DNA of 64,000 nucleotides from CAWBRT01 sp963696525 (GTDB lineage: Bacteria > Acidobacteriota > Terriglobia > Terriglobales > Acidobacteriaceae): contig CAVOKO010000009.1 in assembly GCA_963696525.1 (NCBI GenBank), forward strand, positions 868,001 through 932,000, given 5' to 3'. The notes below the pieces were generated by a model, which saw only the letters and a program-made list of their open reading frames with translations, was not told the DNA's origin and searched no databases. Shown here piece after piece: positions 29,461 through 38,762 of the stretch (positions are counted from its first letter, which is position 1; each line of letters starts with the position of its first letter). The translations under genes and the position numbers were made by a program.

Positions 29461-30285
29461 TGCGTTCACTTAGGATTTCCGCGATTTCATTCCTCAATAC
29501 AGCTCCGCTGATGTGGGACTTCGAGCACCAGCCCACGGCCGAGCTGACCGACAATTTCGAAATTACCTATACCGTTCCGTCGCAATGCGCCCTGGCCCTG
29601 CAGAAGGGGCACGGCCGACATCGGGATCGTTCCGGTCATCACCTACACGACGATTCCCGGCCTGGTGGTGATTCCCCGGGTCACCATCGCGGCCCGCGGC
29701 GCGGTGCGCAGCATACTGCTGATCAGCAAAGTACCGATCGAAGCAGATCGGCACGGTCGCGGTCGACAGCTCATCGCGAACCTCGGTGGGGCTGACGCAA
29801 GTTTTGCTGACGAAATTTTTCGGGGGCAAGCGGCCGCTGCTTTCGATGCAGCCCGATCTGGAGACCGATGCTGGCGCAATGCGATGCGGCGTTGATCATC
29901 GGCGATCCGGCGCTGCTGGTCAAAAGCAATGGCCTCTATCAATATGACCTGGCGCAGCTTTGGTTCGAGCGCACCGGCAAGCCGTTCGTCTTCGCGGTCT
30001 GGGCGGTAAGGCGGCAGGCATTAGCCGAGATGCGGCCAGGCTTGCCCGTCGCGGAAATCTTCCAGCACTCACGCGATGCGCGGACTGCAAACGGAAAACG
30101 TCGAGCGCATCGCCTGCGAATGGTCGCGGCGGCTGGAACTCTCGCCGGAGGAGATTCGCAGCTATCTCACCCGCAACATCTACTACGATCTCGACGAGCC
30201 TTGCCTAGAAGGATTGCGGCTGTTCTTCGATTACGCAGCCGAGTGCGGCGCGGCTCCCGAGGCACCGGCGCTGAAGTTTCTCTGA
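29461..30285 (+). CDS. mqnA: Chorismate dehydratase MqnA (frameshifted)
   Basis: First enzyme of the futalosine menaquinone route: chorismate to 3-enolpyruvylbenzoate. The N-terminus RISAISFLNTAPLMWDF and, across frames, TADIGIVPVITY, VAVDSSSRTSVGL, ALIIGDPAL and YDLAQLWFERTGKPFVFAVW are the family motifs. Four single extra bases explain the breaks: near 29606 (G run), 29740, 29868 and 30080. After their removal the protein is about 273 residues, the usual length. It starts a group containing mqnC and mqnD. The ATG at 29461 is the only suitable start. Confidence 0.88.
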
Positions 30286-30398
30286 GCTTTTTTTCTGATC
30301 GGGTCTGTGAGTTGGGGCCAATACGAGTTCGCGTAGAATTAGAATAGAGACGCACGCAAGAGACGAATCGGGGTCCCCGGCGCGTTGCAAAGTAAAGC

Positions 30399-30467
30399 AG
30401 ATCCTTCGCTCGCGCAAAACCGACGCGATCTCAGGATGACACTGCTGCGGGTCTTTCAGCAACCTGT
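30399..30467. repeat. Interspersed repeat family B, copy 3
   Basis: AGATCCTTCGCTCGCGCAAA, CGCGATCTCAGGATGACAC and TCTTTCAGCAACC lie between mqnA and mqnC, in the same order as at 10419 and 22683. Just upstream is CGGGGTCCCCGG, a small palindrome with relatives at 7912 and 61293. Confidence 0.7.
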
Positions 30468-30485
30468 CAGTGCTGGCGCCAGGGA

Positions 30486-31547
30486 ATGATTGAGCACGCG
30501 ATGAGCCTTACCAAACAGCAAGCCGTGGAGATGTTTCGTTCGAACGATTTGATCGGCATCGGCATGGAAGCCGACGCGGTTCGCCGCAGCTTGCATCCGG
30601 ACGGCATCGTCACCTACATCATCGACCGCAACATCAATTACACAAACTTCTGCACCGAGTACTGCAGCTTCTGCGCCTTCTATCGTCCGCTCAAGGGCAA
30701 GCTCGCGTCCGAAGGCTACATCCTGGATTTCGAAACCATCTACGAAAAAATCCGCGAGACCGTGGAGTTGGGCGGCACAGGCGTGCTCATGCAGGGCGGA
30801 CTGCATCCGGAGCTGAAGATAGACTACTTCGAGCGCATGATGAGCGGCATCAAGCAGCGCTTCCCGCAGGTTCATCTGCACTGCTTCTCGGCCTCGGAAA
30901 TTCTGGCCATTGCCGAGTACAGCGGCATCGGCGTGGAAGAGACGATTGTGCGTTTGCGTGCCGCCGGACTGGACTCGATACCCGGCGGAGGCGCGGAAAT
31001 TCTCGACGACGAGGTGCGGCGGCGCATCGCACGCCTGAAATGCCTGACCGACGACTGGCTGCTGGTGCATCGCACCGCGCACCGTCTGGGAATGAAGACC
31101 ACGGCGACAATGATGTTCGGCGTCGGAGAAAATTACGAGCAGCGGATCAATCATTTTCAACGCATCTACGATTTGCAGCAGGAGACCGGCGGATTTACCG
31201 CGTTCATTCCCTGGTCTTTCCAGCCCGGAAACACGGCGCTCGGCGGACACGGCTGGGACGAGGCGACCGCCGTCGATTACCTGAAGACGCTGGCGATCTC
31301 GCGGGTTTTCCTGTCTAACTTTCCCAACGTGCAGGCAAGCTGGGTTACGCAGGGACTCAAGATATGCCAGATGGGACTGCGTTTTGGCGGCAATGACGTG
31401 GGCTCGGTGATGATCGAGGAAAACGTTGTGGCTTCGGCTGGGGTCCACAACTGCACCACCGAGGAAGAGCTGCGCCGAATCATCCGCGATGCCGGATTCA
31501 GGCCGGTGCAGCGTGACACGCTCTATCGTACCTATTTCCTCAACTAG
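30486..31547 (+). CDS. mqnC: Cyclic dehypoxanthine futalosine synthase MqnC
   Basis: Radical-SAM enzyme that cyclises dehypoxanthine futalosine in menaquinone synthesis. The 353-residue frame is intact. The cluster-binding motif is Cys56-Cys60-Cys63 in NFCTEYCSFCAFYR. TGVLMQGGLHPEL, DSIPGGGAEILDDEVR and the C-terminal FGGNDVGSVMIEENVV are the family signatures. The start could be 30486 or the in-frame ATG at 30501. It follows mqnA and precedes the membrane glycosyltransferase. Confidence 0.95.
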   Translation: MIEHAMSLTKQQAVEMFRSNDLIGIGMEADAVRRSLHPDGIVTYIIDRNINYTNFCTEYCSFCAFYRPLKGKLASEGYILDFETIYEKIRETVELGGTGVLMQGGLHPELKIDYFERMMSGIKQRFPQVHLHCFSASEILAIAEYSGIGVEETIVRLRAAGLDSIPGGGAEILDDEVRRRIARLKCLTDDWLLVHRTAHRLGMKTTATMMFGVGENYEQRINHFQRIYDLQQETGGFTAFIPWSFQPGNTALGGHGWDEATAVDYLKTLAISRVFLSNFPNVQASWVTQGLKICQMGLRFGGNDVGSVMIEENVVASAGVHNCTTEEELRRIIRDAGFRPVQRDTLYRTYFLN

Positions 31548-31643
31548 AATCGCAGCCCGCGTTTGACGGCGTGTGCTGCCTCGACGGCGCGGTTCAGGTA
31601 CAATCAGCCTTGACCTGGCTGATCGATCCCTGCAAATTGGATT

Positions 31644-33279
31644 GTGCAATTGATTGCTTACCTAGCGGCATTTTCGCTCATCGCGCAAACGCATCCGAAT
31701 CCGGTCGTGCAGTTTCTGCAGAAGCAGACGAATCCTGCATTCAAGGGGCTCTATCAGGCCAACAGCTTCGACATGATGCTGCTGGTGCCTTACTTCATTG
31801 TCCTGATCATTCTTGCCGGCTATGGGTTCCACCGATACCAGCTCGTCTGGATGTATTACCGGCACCGCAAGCAAAAGGTTCGCGAGCCTAAATCGCGTTT
31901 TCTGGAACTGCCGCGGATTACCATCCAGTTGCCGATTTTCAACGAGCAGTTCGTGATCGACCGCCTGGTGGAGTCGATTTGCAAACTGGAATACCCGCGC
32001 GACAAGCTGGACATACAGGTGCTCGACGACTCGACGGACGAAACCGTGGAAGTTGCACGAGCCGTGGTGGAGCGCTATGCGGCGCTGGGACACCAGATCA
32101 GCTACCATCACCGCAGCGACCGTCAGGGCTACAAGGCAGGCGCGTTGCAGGAGGGCTTGAAAACCGCCAAAGGCGAGTTTGTCGCCATCTTCGACGCCGA
32201 CTTTACGCCCTCGCCGGACTGGCTGATGAAGGTGATCCATCATTTTGCCGATCCCGGGATTGGCATGGTGCAGACTCGCTGGACCCACATCAACCGGAAC
32301 TATTCGTTCCTGACCGAAGTCGAGGCCATACTGCTGGACGGCCACTTTGTGCTCGAACACGGGGGCCGCTCGCGCGCGGGCGTGTTCTTCAATTTCAACG
32401 GCACCGCCGGAATGTGGCGCATCAAGGCCATCGAAGAGGCGGGCGGCTGGCAGCACGACACGCTTACGGAAGATACCGATCTGAGCTATCGCGCCCAGCT
32501 CAAAGGCTGGAAATTTCTCTATCTGCAAGAGGTGGAGTGTCCGGCCGAGCTGCCGATCGAGATGACGGCGTTCAAGACGCAGCAGGCGCGATGGGCCAAA
32601 GGGCTGATCCAGTGCGCCATCAAGGATCTTCCCCAGGTCATGCGCTCCAGGGTAAACCGCCGGGAGAAGATCGAAGCATGGTACCACCTGACGGCCAATC
32701 TCAGCTATCCGCTGATGATTATGCTTTCGGTGCTGCTGCTGCCGGCGATGGTGATCCGCTTTTACCAGGGCTGGTTCCAGATGCTCTACATCGACGTGCC
32801 GCTATTTTTGGCCTCCACCTTCTCCATCTCAAGCTTTTACCTGGTATCGCAAAAGGAACTGTACCCGCAGGCGCTGGTTTCGAACGTTTCTCTATCTGCC
32901 CTGCCTGATGGCACTCGGAATCGGCCTGACCATCACCAACTCCAAAGCGGTGATTGAAGCCCTGATCGGAAAGCAGACGGCTTTTGCGCGGACTCCCAAG
33001 TACCGCGTGCAGAACAAGAGCGACAAATCGGCCGCGGCCAAAAAGTATCGCAAACGCCTCGGCATCGTGCCCTGGATCGAGTTGGCGATCGGCTGCTACT
33101 TCGCCATGACGGTTGTCTATGCGGTCCAGAACGAGAACTACATTACCGTTCCGTTCCTGATTCTGTTCGTTTTCGGTTACTGGTACACCGGCATGATGTC
33201 ATTGCTGCAGGGAAGATTCGACGCCATGATCCGCTCCAATCCGGAGCAGCACACCAAACCATTCCCGGTGGGAGTGTAG
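31644..33279 (+). CDS. Membrane glycosyltransferase family 2, cellulose-synthase-like (one frameshift)
   Basis: A processive-type GT2 enzyme, about 545 residues. One N-terminal membrane segment (MMLLVPYFIVLIILAGYG) precedes the catalytic domain with IQLPIFNEQFVIDRL, LDDSTDET, FDADFTPSPDWL, the acid in LTEDTDLSYR and the QQARW product-binding motif. Several C-terminal membrane helices follow. A frameshift near 32881 is explained by one extra T; removal joins ALVRTFLYLPCLMALGIG. It resembles CslA/mannan or glucan synthases. The product is unknown. Position between mqn genes does not imply a role in menaquinone. Confidence 0.85.
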
Positions 33280-33291
33280 CGGCGAAAGATT

Positions 33292-33820
33292 ATGCGCGTG
33301 CGCCTGGTTTTCGTTCTGATTGCCTTGCTGGCGCTGACCGGCGTTTTTTTCTGGCACAGCCCCTATCATCAGGTGCGCTCGATTGTGACGGTGGTGGACA
33401 TCAACGCGCCGGGCGACCGCGTGTGGCAGGTGCTGACCGATCTGAATGGCTATCGCGACTGGAATCCGTTTCTCACCTCGGCCAGCGGAGCGGTTGCGCC
33501 CGGCGGCAGGATTACGATTTCGGCGAAAGTGGGAAATCGCACGATAACTTTTCATCCGCGCATCAGCACCGTCGAGCCAGGGAAAAAACTGGCGTGGGTG
33601 GGCCGGCTGCTCTCCGCGGAATTTTTCCAAGGCGAACACCAGTTTGAAGTCGATCGAAGTCGATCAATCGCACACCCGCGTGATTCAGTCGGAGCATTTC
33701 AAGGGAATATTGGTCGCCGTCTTATGGAGGCGCTCTTCCGCCGCGCTCCTGGAAGGGTTCCGCGCCATGAACGAGGCACTGAAGCGGCGTTGCGAACAAA
33801 TGGTTGCGAACCAACGCTGA
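33292..33820 (+). CDS. Membrane-anchored SRPBCC protein (frame broken by 10-base duplication)
   Basis: An N-terminal membrane helix (VLIALLALTGVFFW) is followed by a START-like domain with VVDINAPGDRVWQVLTDL and YRDWNPFLTSASG, the hallmark of SRPBCC polyketide-cyclase-like proteins. At 33646-33665 the ten bases GAAGTCGATC occur twice in a row. Taking one copy out restores the domain's last strand and long C-terminal helix (EGFRAMNEALKRRCEQ) and a stop at 33818-33820. As read, the frame runs on to 33882 with nonsense sequence. It starts 12 bases after the glycosyltransferase and is probably co-transcribed with it. Confidence 0.75.
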
Positions 33821-33926
33821 ATTGCCGGAAGCGCGCCAAGTTTTCGCCAGTGAATGCGGAAACTTTCCAACTCGACACATAATTGCTATCGCGCCGGGCA
33901 GAGGGCTTGCTGTATGCTAGATTTCT

Positions 33927-34070
33927 GTGATCGTGAAGATCCTGTACGCGATCTTGGTGCTGTCGACAATTGCCGTGGTGGGCGTGGCGCTTGCAATTTA
34001 TTGGCGCGTTCGCCGGCATTTGTCGCAGGAAACCAATCAGCAAACTTCCGAACCGCTGGAACGTAAGTAA
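33927..34070 (+). CDS. 47-residue single-span membrane protein
   Basis: A short gene starting with GTG (33927 or 33933). It encodes ILYAILVLSTIAVVGVALAI, one clear membrane helix, followed by a charged 22-residue cytoplasmic tail ending EPLERK. The pattern of hydrophobic helix then basic residues (YWRVRRH) gives an outside-N topology by the positive-inside rule. No family is recognised and the ribosome binding site is weak, so this is a moderate-confidence gene. Confidence 0.5.
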   Translation: MIVKILYAILVLSTIAVVGVALAIYWRVRRHLSQETNQQTSEPLERK

Positions 34071-34164
34071 TGCTTGCGGCGGGTGGCGTGTTGCCGGTCG
34101 TTGACGGTCAGAGAATGACGGTCAGAGAATCAAGACACCGAAAGACGATTACGGAAAATCTTAC

Positions 34165-34288
34165 AGCGTGTTTCGAAAATGGCCATAGGGCCGAAATGCA
34201 GATCCTTCGACTCTGTGGGCCGCGACCGCACCCAATGCAGGGGCGGGCCGGTTCTCCGCTTAGGATGAAACCATGAATGAAACACGCT
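34165..34288. repeat. Family D inverted-repeat element, copy 2
   Basis: AGCGTGTTTC at 34165-34174 and GAAACACGCT at 34279-34288 form terminal inverted repeats around about 104 bases. The same ends occur at 22510-22625. Confidence 0.6.
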
Positions 34289-34291
34289 CTA

Positions 34292-34416
34292 GCAATTACG
34301 GCAAAACCAGGGATGCTATGTCCTTATTTAGTTTCGTTCGAGGTCGCCGCTCCCTGATGGTCGCGTCGACTGGAACGCGCTGGCTCCGGGATACATCATC
34401 CCTGGTTTTGCTCTAG
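34292..34416. repeat. Family C inverted-repeat element, long form
   Basis: Perfect 15-base inverted repeats GCAAAACCAGGGATG (34301-34315) and CATCCCTGGTTTTGC (34397-34411). A short form with the same ends and the same flanking AATTACG and CTGGCTCCG blocks lies at 46789-46853. The long form has about 55 extra bases in the middle. Confidence 0.65.
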
Positions 34417-34475
34417 CCCGAACTCAAGCATTGAGTTCGCTGAATCGGGCAAACCAGCCCGAGTTTTGGAGTGAT

Positions 34476-35352
34476 ATGGCCTCCCGGGATAGCAAAAAGA
34501 TTAGAGAGATTAAAGTCGCGCACAGTCCTGATTCGGACGATGCATTCATGTTTTACGGCCTGGCCACCAACAAGGTGCGGGTTCCCAGGGTTGAAGTTTA
34601 CCCACACGCTTTGCGATATCGAGACGTTGAATCGCATGGCCATGGAAGGCCACTACGACCTCACCGCCATCTCGTTTCATGCCTATCCCTATATTCAGGA
34701 CAAGTACTTGCTGATGCCGAACGGCGGCAGCGTCGGCGAGGGCTACGGGCCGATGATCATCTCCACCAAGCGGTTGAGCGTGGATGAGGTCAAAAAGGTG
34801 CGCATAGCGGTGCCGGGAACGCTAACCACGGCCTATCTGGTTTTGAAACTCTTCGCCCCGGAAGCCGAGACCGAGGTCATTGCCTTCGATCAGATCATCC
34901 CCGAAGTGCTGGCCGGCAAGTTTGACGCCGGGCTGATCATTCACGAGGGCCAGCTCACGTATTCCAGCAGCGGATTGAATCGCGTGGTCGATATGGGAAA
35001 GTGGTGGAGCGAGCTGACCGGACTGCCTTTACCCCTGGGCGGCAACGTCATCAAGCGCGACTTGGGGCCGGAGGTGACGGCGCTGGTCTCGAAGGCGTTG
35101 CGCGACAGCATTCAGTATGCTCTCGACCACCGCGAACAGGCGTTGGAATATGCCATGCAGTTCGCGCGCGATCTCGATACCCAAATGGCCGACAAATTCG
35201 TGGGCATGTACGTCAACGAGCGCACCCTCGACTACGGAGAGGACGGGCGAGCCGCGGTGGCCAGGCTCCTCGAAATGGGCTACGAGCATGGGGTGATCCC
35301 GCACCGGGCAAAATTGGAATGGGCCGGAGCCACGGTTGCCGAATCCGCCTGA
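34476..35352 (+). CDS. mqnD: 1,4-dihydroxy-6-naphthoate synthase MqnD (one frameshift)
   Basis: MqnD converts cyclic dehypoxanthine futalosine to 1,4-dihydroxy-6-naphthoate, the step after MqnC. The N-terminus IKVAHSPDSDDAFMFYGLA is typical. After the break, CDIETLNRMA, TAISFHAYPYI, AVPGTLTTAYLVLKLF and LIIHEGQLTY follow. The extra base is a C in CCC near 34582; removal gives VPGLKFTHTLCDIETLN. The corrected length is near 290 residues, as in the family. ATG at 34476 is chosen by homology of the start. Confidence 0.92.
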
Positions 35353-35399
35353 ATCAGGATTCGCGGCAAGCCGAGATGCTGGCAGCAACGCGGCAAACT

Positions 35400-35542
35400 A
35401 CCCCACGTTAGCCAAATACGGAACGACTTCGTATCCCAGAGCACTCCCATATCTGCTAACCGCGGCTGATGTGGAGCACCGCGCAAAAAACTACGTCACG
35501 TTAGCCCACACACCCCAGCGAGCGGGGCTCGCCGGGGGACAC
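35400..35542. repeat. Divergent family A repeats
   Basis: CCCCACGTTAGCC at 35401-35413, then CCCATATCTGC / GCTGATGTGGAGCACC at 35446-35480, then a further CACGTTAGCCCACAC near 35497. They are degraded relatives of the elements at 16407 and 18356. They fill the gap between mqnD and the HAD gene. Confidence 0.6.
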
Positions 35543-35544
35543 CG

Positions 35545-36279
35545 ATGAGAAATCCCGATCCCATGCAGACGAAGCGCGATCCCCTGACGAGCCGGCAGAC
35601 ACTGTTGATCGACGCCGACGATACCCTCTGGGAGAACAACATCTACTTCGAACGGGCCATCGTTAATTTCATCTCGTTTCTCAAACACCGCGAGTTCACG
35701 CCGGCTGAGATACGGCAGGTGTTGTATGAGGCCGAGCGGAACAACATACCGACGCACGGCTACGGCCTGCGCAGCTTCATGCAGGCGCTGATCGGTACCT
35801 TTGAAAGGCTCTCCGTGGAACCGCTCACTGCCGGCCTTCACGAAACGATTCGCGGATTGGCGCAGCCGATCGCCGAACATCCGATGGAGCTGATCGAGGG
35901 AGTGGAAGCCACGCTGCAGCATCTGCAGCCGCGGCATCGATTGATCCTGATGACCAAGGGAAACATCAGCGAGCAGTTGGGCAAGGTCGAGCGTTCCGGA
36001 CTGAAGCGCTACTTCAGCGCGCTGGAGATTGTCGCCGAGAAAGATTCGCCAACTTATCATCGCGTGGTGGAAAAATACGGTCTCGTCCGGGAGACGACCT
36101 GGATGGTCGGCAATAGCCCGAAATCGGACATTAATCCCGCCCTGGGAGCGGGACTCAAGGCGGTTTTCATACCACACTCCGACACCTGGATCCTGGAGCA
36201 CGAACCGCTGGTGCGTCCAGATGAGACAGAAAGGCTGATGGAACTGCAGCGATTCAGCGATCTGCGCGGCATCTTCTAA
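35545..36279 (+). CDS. HAD-superfamily hydrolase
   Basis: A 244-residue haloacid-dehalogenase-fold phosphatase. Motif I is LLIDADDTLWENN, where the two Asp residues are the nucleophile and acid. Motif II is LILMTKGN, the Lys of motif III lies in AEKDSPTYHRVVEKYG, and motif IV is WMVGNSPKSDINPAL. A helical cap domain sits between motifs I and II. The substrate cannot be read from the sequence. A start at MQTKRDP (35563) is also possible. Confidence 0.85.
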   Translation: MRNPDPMQTKRDPLTSRQTLLIDADDTLWENNIYFERAIVNFISFLKHREFTPAEIRQVLYEAERNNIPTHGYGLRSFMQALIGTFERLSVEPLTAGLHETIRGLAQPIAEHPMELIEGVEATLQHLQPRHRLILMTKGNISEQLGKVERSGLKRYFSALEIVAEKDSPTYHRVVEKYGLVRETTWMVGNSPKSDINPALGAGLKAVFIPHSDTWILEHEPLVRPDETERLMELQRFSDLRGIF

Positions 36280-36401
36280 GCAATTCAGGCAAGCAAGCAC
36301 ACGAGAATAGCCTTAGGCGAACCTAAGATGTCACCTAACGACCGGCAAGAAAGGGTTGCCCGTGCTAGGCTCCAGGAGCTACTCTGCATTGGCTAGCGAT
36401 T

Positions 36402-37694
36402 ATGAAAGACGATCCCATGTGCCTCCAGCGTGCACTCGAAGCTCTGGGTGAGCTTGGACCAGCGCTGACGTCTAACGGCGATTTCCGCGAGACCACCGGC
36501 AAGATTCTGGCGATGGCCATGAAGATTACCGGCAGCCGTTCCGCCGTTCTCTTCCAATACGGAGAGAAACCGCTGATGCTTCGTGCGCTGGCTTCGGCGG
36601 GATTTTCCAAATTTTCCGAAGACGCAACCGTTCCGCTGCTTCCCAGGCATGGCTATGCACTCGGCAAGCTGAGCGAGCCGGTGCGGCTCGATAGCGAAAA
36701 ACGCGAGCGGTATTTCTCGACCGATGGCAATTTCAATCCGGCTTGGCTGGAGTGGATCGTGCCGCTGCGCAACGGGCGCAAGCTGGTGGGGATCTTCGGC
36801 CTAGGCGAGCATTTGGACGGTGCCGAATATAGTTCCGAGGAAGTGCATTTGCTGCAGGTGGTGGGACACTACTGTGCCCTCGCCGTTCACAACCACGGCC
36901 TGTCGGAAACCCTGGCAGCGCGGATTTCAGAAAACCTCAGGCTGCTCAGCAGCGTTCACGCCTTCTATGATTCCACGCTGGTGGTTTTAGCCGCCGCCAT
37001 CGATATCAAGGATATCAACAACCATGGCCATTCCATGCGGGTGGGCACCTACGGGGCGGCAATCGCCCAGTCTCTCGGGATGAGCGAAAACGAGATTGCC
37101 GGAGTCCGTTCCGCGGGATACCTGCACGACATCGGAAAGGTCGCCGTGGACCGCTACCTTTTTAACAAAGCGGACCCGCTCGAACCCGCCGAGTTTCGCC
37201 AGCTTGCCGACCACACCGTGCTCGGGTACGACATCGTCAAGGACGTAGAGTTTCCCTGGGCGAGCATTCCGGAGGTCGTGCGCTCACATCATGAACGCGC
37301 CGACGGCACCGGGTATCCGGACGGCCTGTTGCTCACCGATATGCGGCCAGAGGTCAAGATCGTGGCGCTGGCCGATACCTTCGAGGCCATGACCAGCGCA
37401 CGCACGTATCGCCGAAGCATGTCGGTCGGCGAGGCCCTGACGGCAATTGTCAATCTCACGCCTACGAAGTTGGATGCCGAGTCCGTGCAGGCACTGATCG
37501 TGCAAGTCCGGCGCGATGCCGTGGTCACGCTCACGCCTCCGCCAGGCTCAGCAACAGAGTCCGTTCCTCAGCGGCCCCGCTTTCTGCACGAAGGGCTCAC
37601 CTGCAACCTTTTTCCCTCCGACATCGATCAAATCGCGTCGCTGCTGAACCACAAGCTCACGCAGGGACGGACTTATTTCGATATGGTCCACTAA
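36402..37694 (+). CDS. GAF-HD-GYP protein, probable cyclic-di-GMP phosphodiesterase
   Basis: A 430-residue two-domain signalling protein. A GAF-like sensor covers about residues 20-170. The HD-GYP domain follows: HGHSMRVGTYGAAIAQSLG (208-226), His242-Asp243 in YLHDIGKVAVD, HHERADGTGYPDG (296-308) and ALADTFEAMTSARTYR. The metal-binding His/Asp set and the GYP triplet are intact, so hydrolysis of cyclic-di-GMP is likely. No receiver domain is present. The C-terminal 70 residues do not match a known module. Confidence 0.88.
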   Translation: MKDDPMCLQRALEALGELGPALTSNGDFRETTGKILAMAMKITGSRSAVLFQYGEKPLMLRALASAGFSKFSEDATVPLLPRHGYALGKLSEPVRLDSEKRERYFSTDGNFNPAWLEWIVPLRNGRKLVGIFGLGEHLDGAEYSSEEVHLLQVVGHYCALAVHNHGLSETLAARISENLRLLSSVHAFYDSTLVVLAAAIDIKDINNHGHSMRVGTYGAAIAQSLGMSENEIAGVRSAGYLHDIGKVAVDRYLFNKADPLEPAEFRQLADHTVLGYDIVKDVEFPWASIPEVVRSHHERADGTGYPDGLLLTDMRPEVKIVALADTFEAMTSARTYRRSMSVGEALTAIVNLTPTKLDAESVQALIVQVRRDAVVTLTPPPGSATESVPQRPRFLHEGLTCNLFPSDIDQIASLLNHKLTQGRTYFDMVH

Positions 37695-37823
37695 CAGGCT
37701 GCTTGAGAAACGCGCCGAAGCAATGAGCGAGGCGCTGCCGAATGTGTAACCCAGAAGCGAGGCGTCCAAAGATGTTGTGGGCTCGTCCTTCGCAAAACTT
37801 GTTCTTCAGCCTGCTAGAGCCAC
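37695..37823. repeat. Imperfect inverted repeat with GGCTGCT ends
   Basis: AACAGGCTGCTTGAGAAA at the left and TTCTTCAGCCTGCTAG at the right form an imperfect inverted repeat around about 90 bases. A related half, AGCAGGCTGCTGAAAAAC, follows the ribA stop at 62974. No gene. Confidence 0.5.
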
Positions 37824-38477
37824 TCACGGACGCGGTTTGGCGGCTTCGACATAGGGATACTGCTTGCGCATCGACTCAAACACCTTGCTGTCGATCATGG
37901 CCACTTGATCGGCAATCAGCGCCGCCAACTCTTCCGGGGGGGCGTGTCCTATGGCCTCGGGAGCCAATTCTTCGGTCAGGCTCTTATAGCTATCAAAGTC
38001 AGCCACCTGCCATACCCTGAAGGTCTTGGCTGCAACCAAGAGGGCGGCAACGCGTCCAGCCGCGGTTTTCATCGGATACGCCTGCACCGCGATCTGAACG
38101 TCAGCCTGGGAGTTGCCGACCACCTCAACATCCTTGTACGGCTTCAACGCTCTGAGGTAAGTGGTTTTGACTTCGTCCGGGGTTCCCTGCTCGAACATGA
38201 CTTCGACATAAATGCGCTTGGCGGGATGCGGATCAACGCCCTCGCGGCTGGGACCGCGCTTGAGCGTCCAGGCGATCAGGCTGGCATATTCGCCCTCGGA
38301 AAGTTTGCAAAGACCCGCTTTCTCGAATTGCTCGGTCGTCATGCCAAACAGTCGCGTCATGTTGGATTGGTTTTTTTCTTTGACGGCGGCATCGCAAATG
38401 GTTTTCTGTGACTGCGCTTCGAGCACGGGAAGGCACAGCATCAGGAACCCGAGGATGAACAGGAATCGGCGTTTCAT
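37824..38477 (-). CDS. Secreted protein of unknown function
   Basis: A 217-residue protein with a clear signal peptide (FLFILGFLMLCLPVLEAQS). The mature part is mixed alpha/beta. It contains KTTYLRALKPYKDVEVVGN, which is reminiscent of a periplasmic beta-strand domain, and FRVWQVADFDSYKSLTEELAPEA. I do not recognise the family. The start at 38477 puts the signal peptide at the N-terminus; the open frame upstream to 38678 is ignored. Confidence 0.7.
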   Translation of the reverse strand: MKRRFLFILGFLMLCLPVLEAQSQKTICDAAVKEKNQSNMTRLFGMTTEQFEKAGLCKLSEGEYASLIAWTLKRGPSREGVDPHPAKRIYVEVMFEQGTPDEVKTTYLRALKPYKDVEVVGNSQADVQIAVQAYPMKTAAGRVAALLVAAKTFRVWQVADFDSYKSLTEELAPEAIGHAPPEELAALIADQVAMIDSKVFESMRKQYPYVEAAKPRP

Positions 38478-38762
38478 AAGCTCTCCGCTGGACCTTCGAC
38501 CGTACCACAACTTTGCCCGGCTTTGTAGCTGAATTCTCCCAGGAACGTGGCCTGGTCTCTGCCGGAATATTTCCCGGCTCGGGCCGGTGAGCGCGCAAAA
38601 GCGGTACGCCTTGCAAACCAGCGTGCCGCAAAACGGTTCCACTTCGAGCGCGGGCGGGTCTCCGAAAAAAAATAACACAGCCGAAGCCGTGCTGGAATCG
38701 AAGCTGACCTGGCAGGCGGCTGGAAATCCCGCGGAGTTCCGGGGATCGGCCTGAGGTATGGC

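Larger units (their letters stand above)
34071..34475. other. Repeat-filled intergenic region before mqnD
   Basis: No gene. A 14-base tandem duplication (TGACGGTCAGAGAA, 34102-34129) is followed by the family D element (34165-34288) and then the family C element (34292-34416). Confidence 0.6.

Noticed and set aside
30456..32687. Long minus-strand frames opposite mqnC and the GT2 gene
   Set aside because: Both are shadows of strongly supported plus-strand genes.
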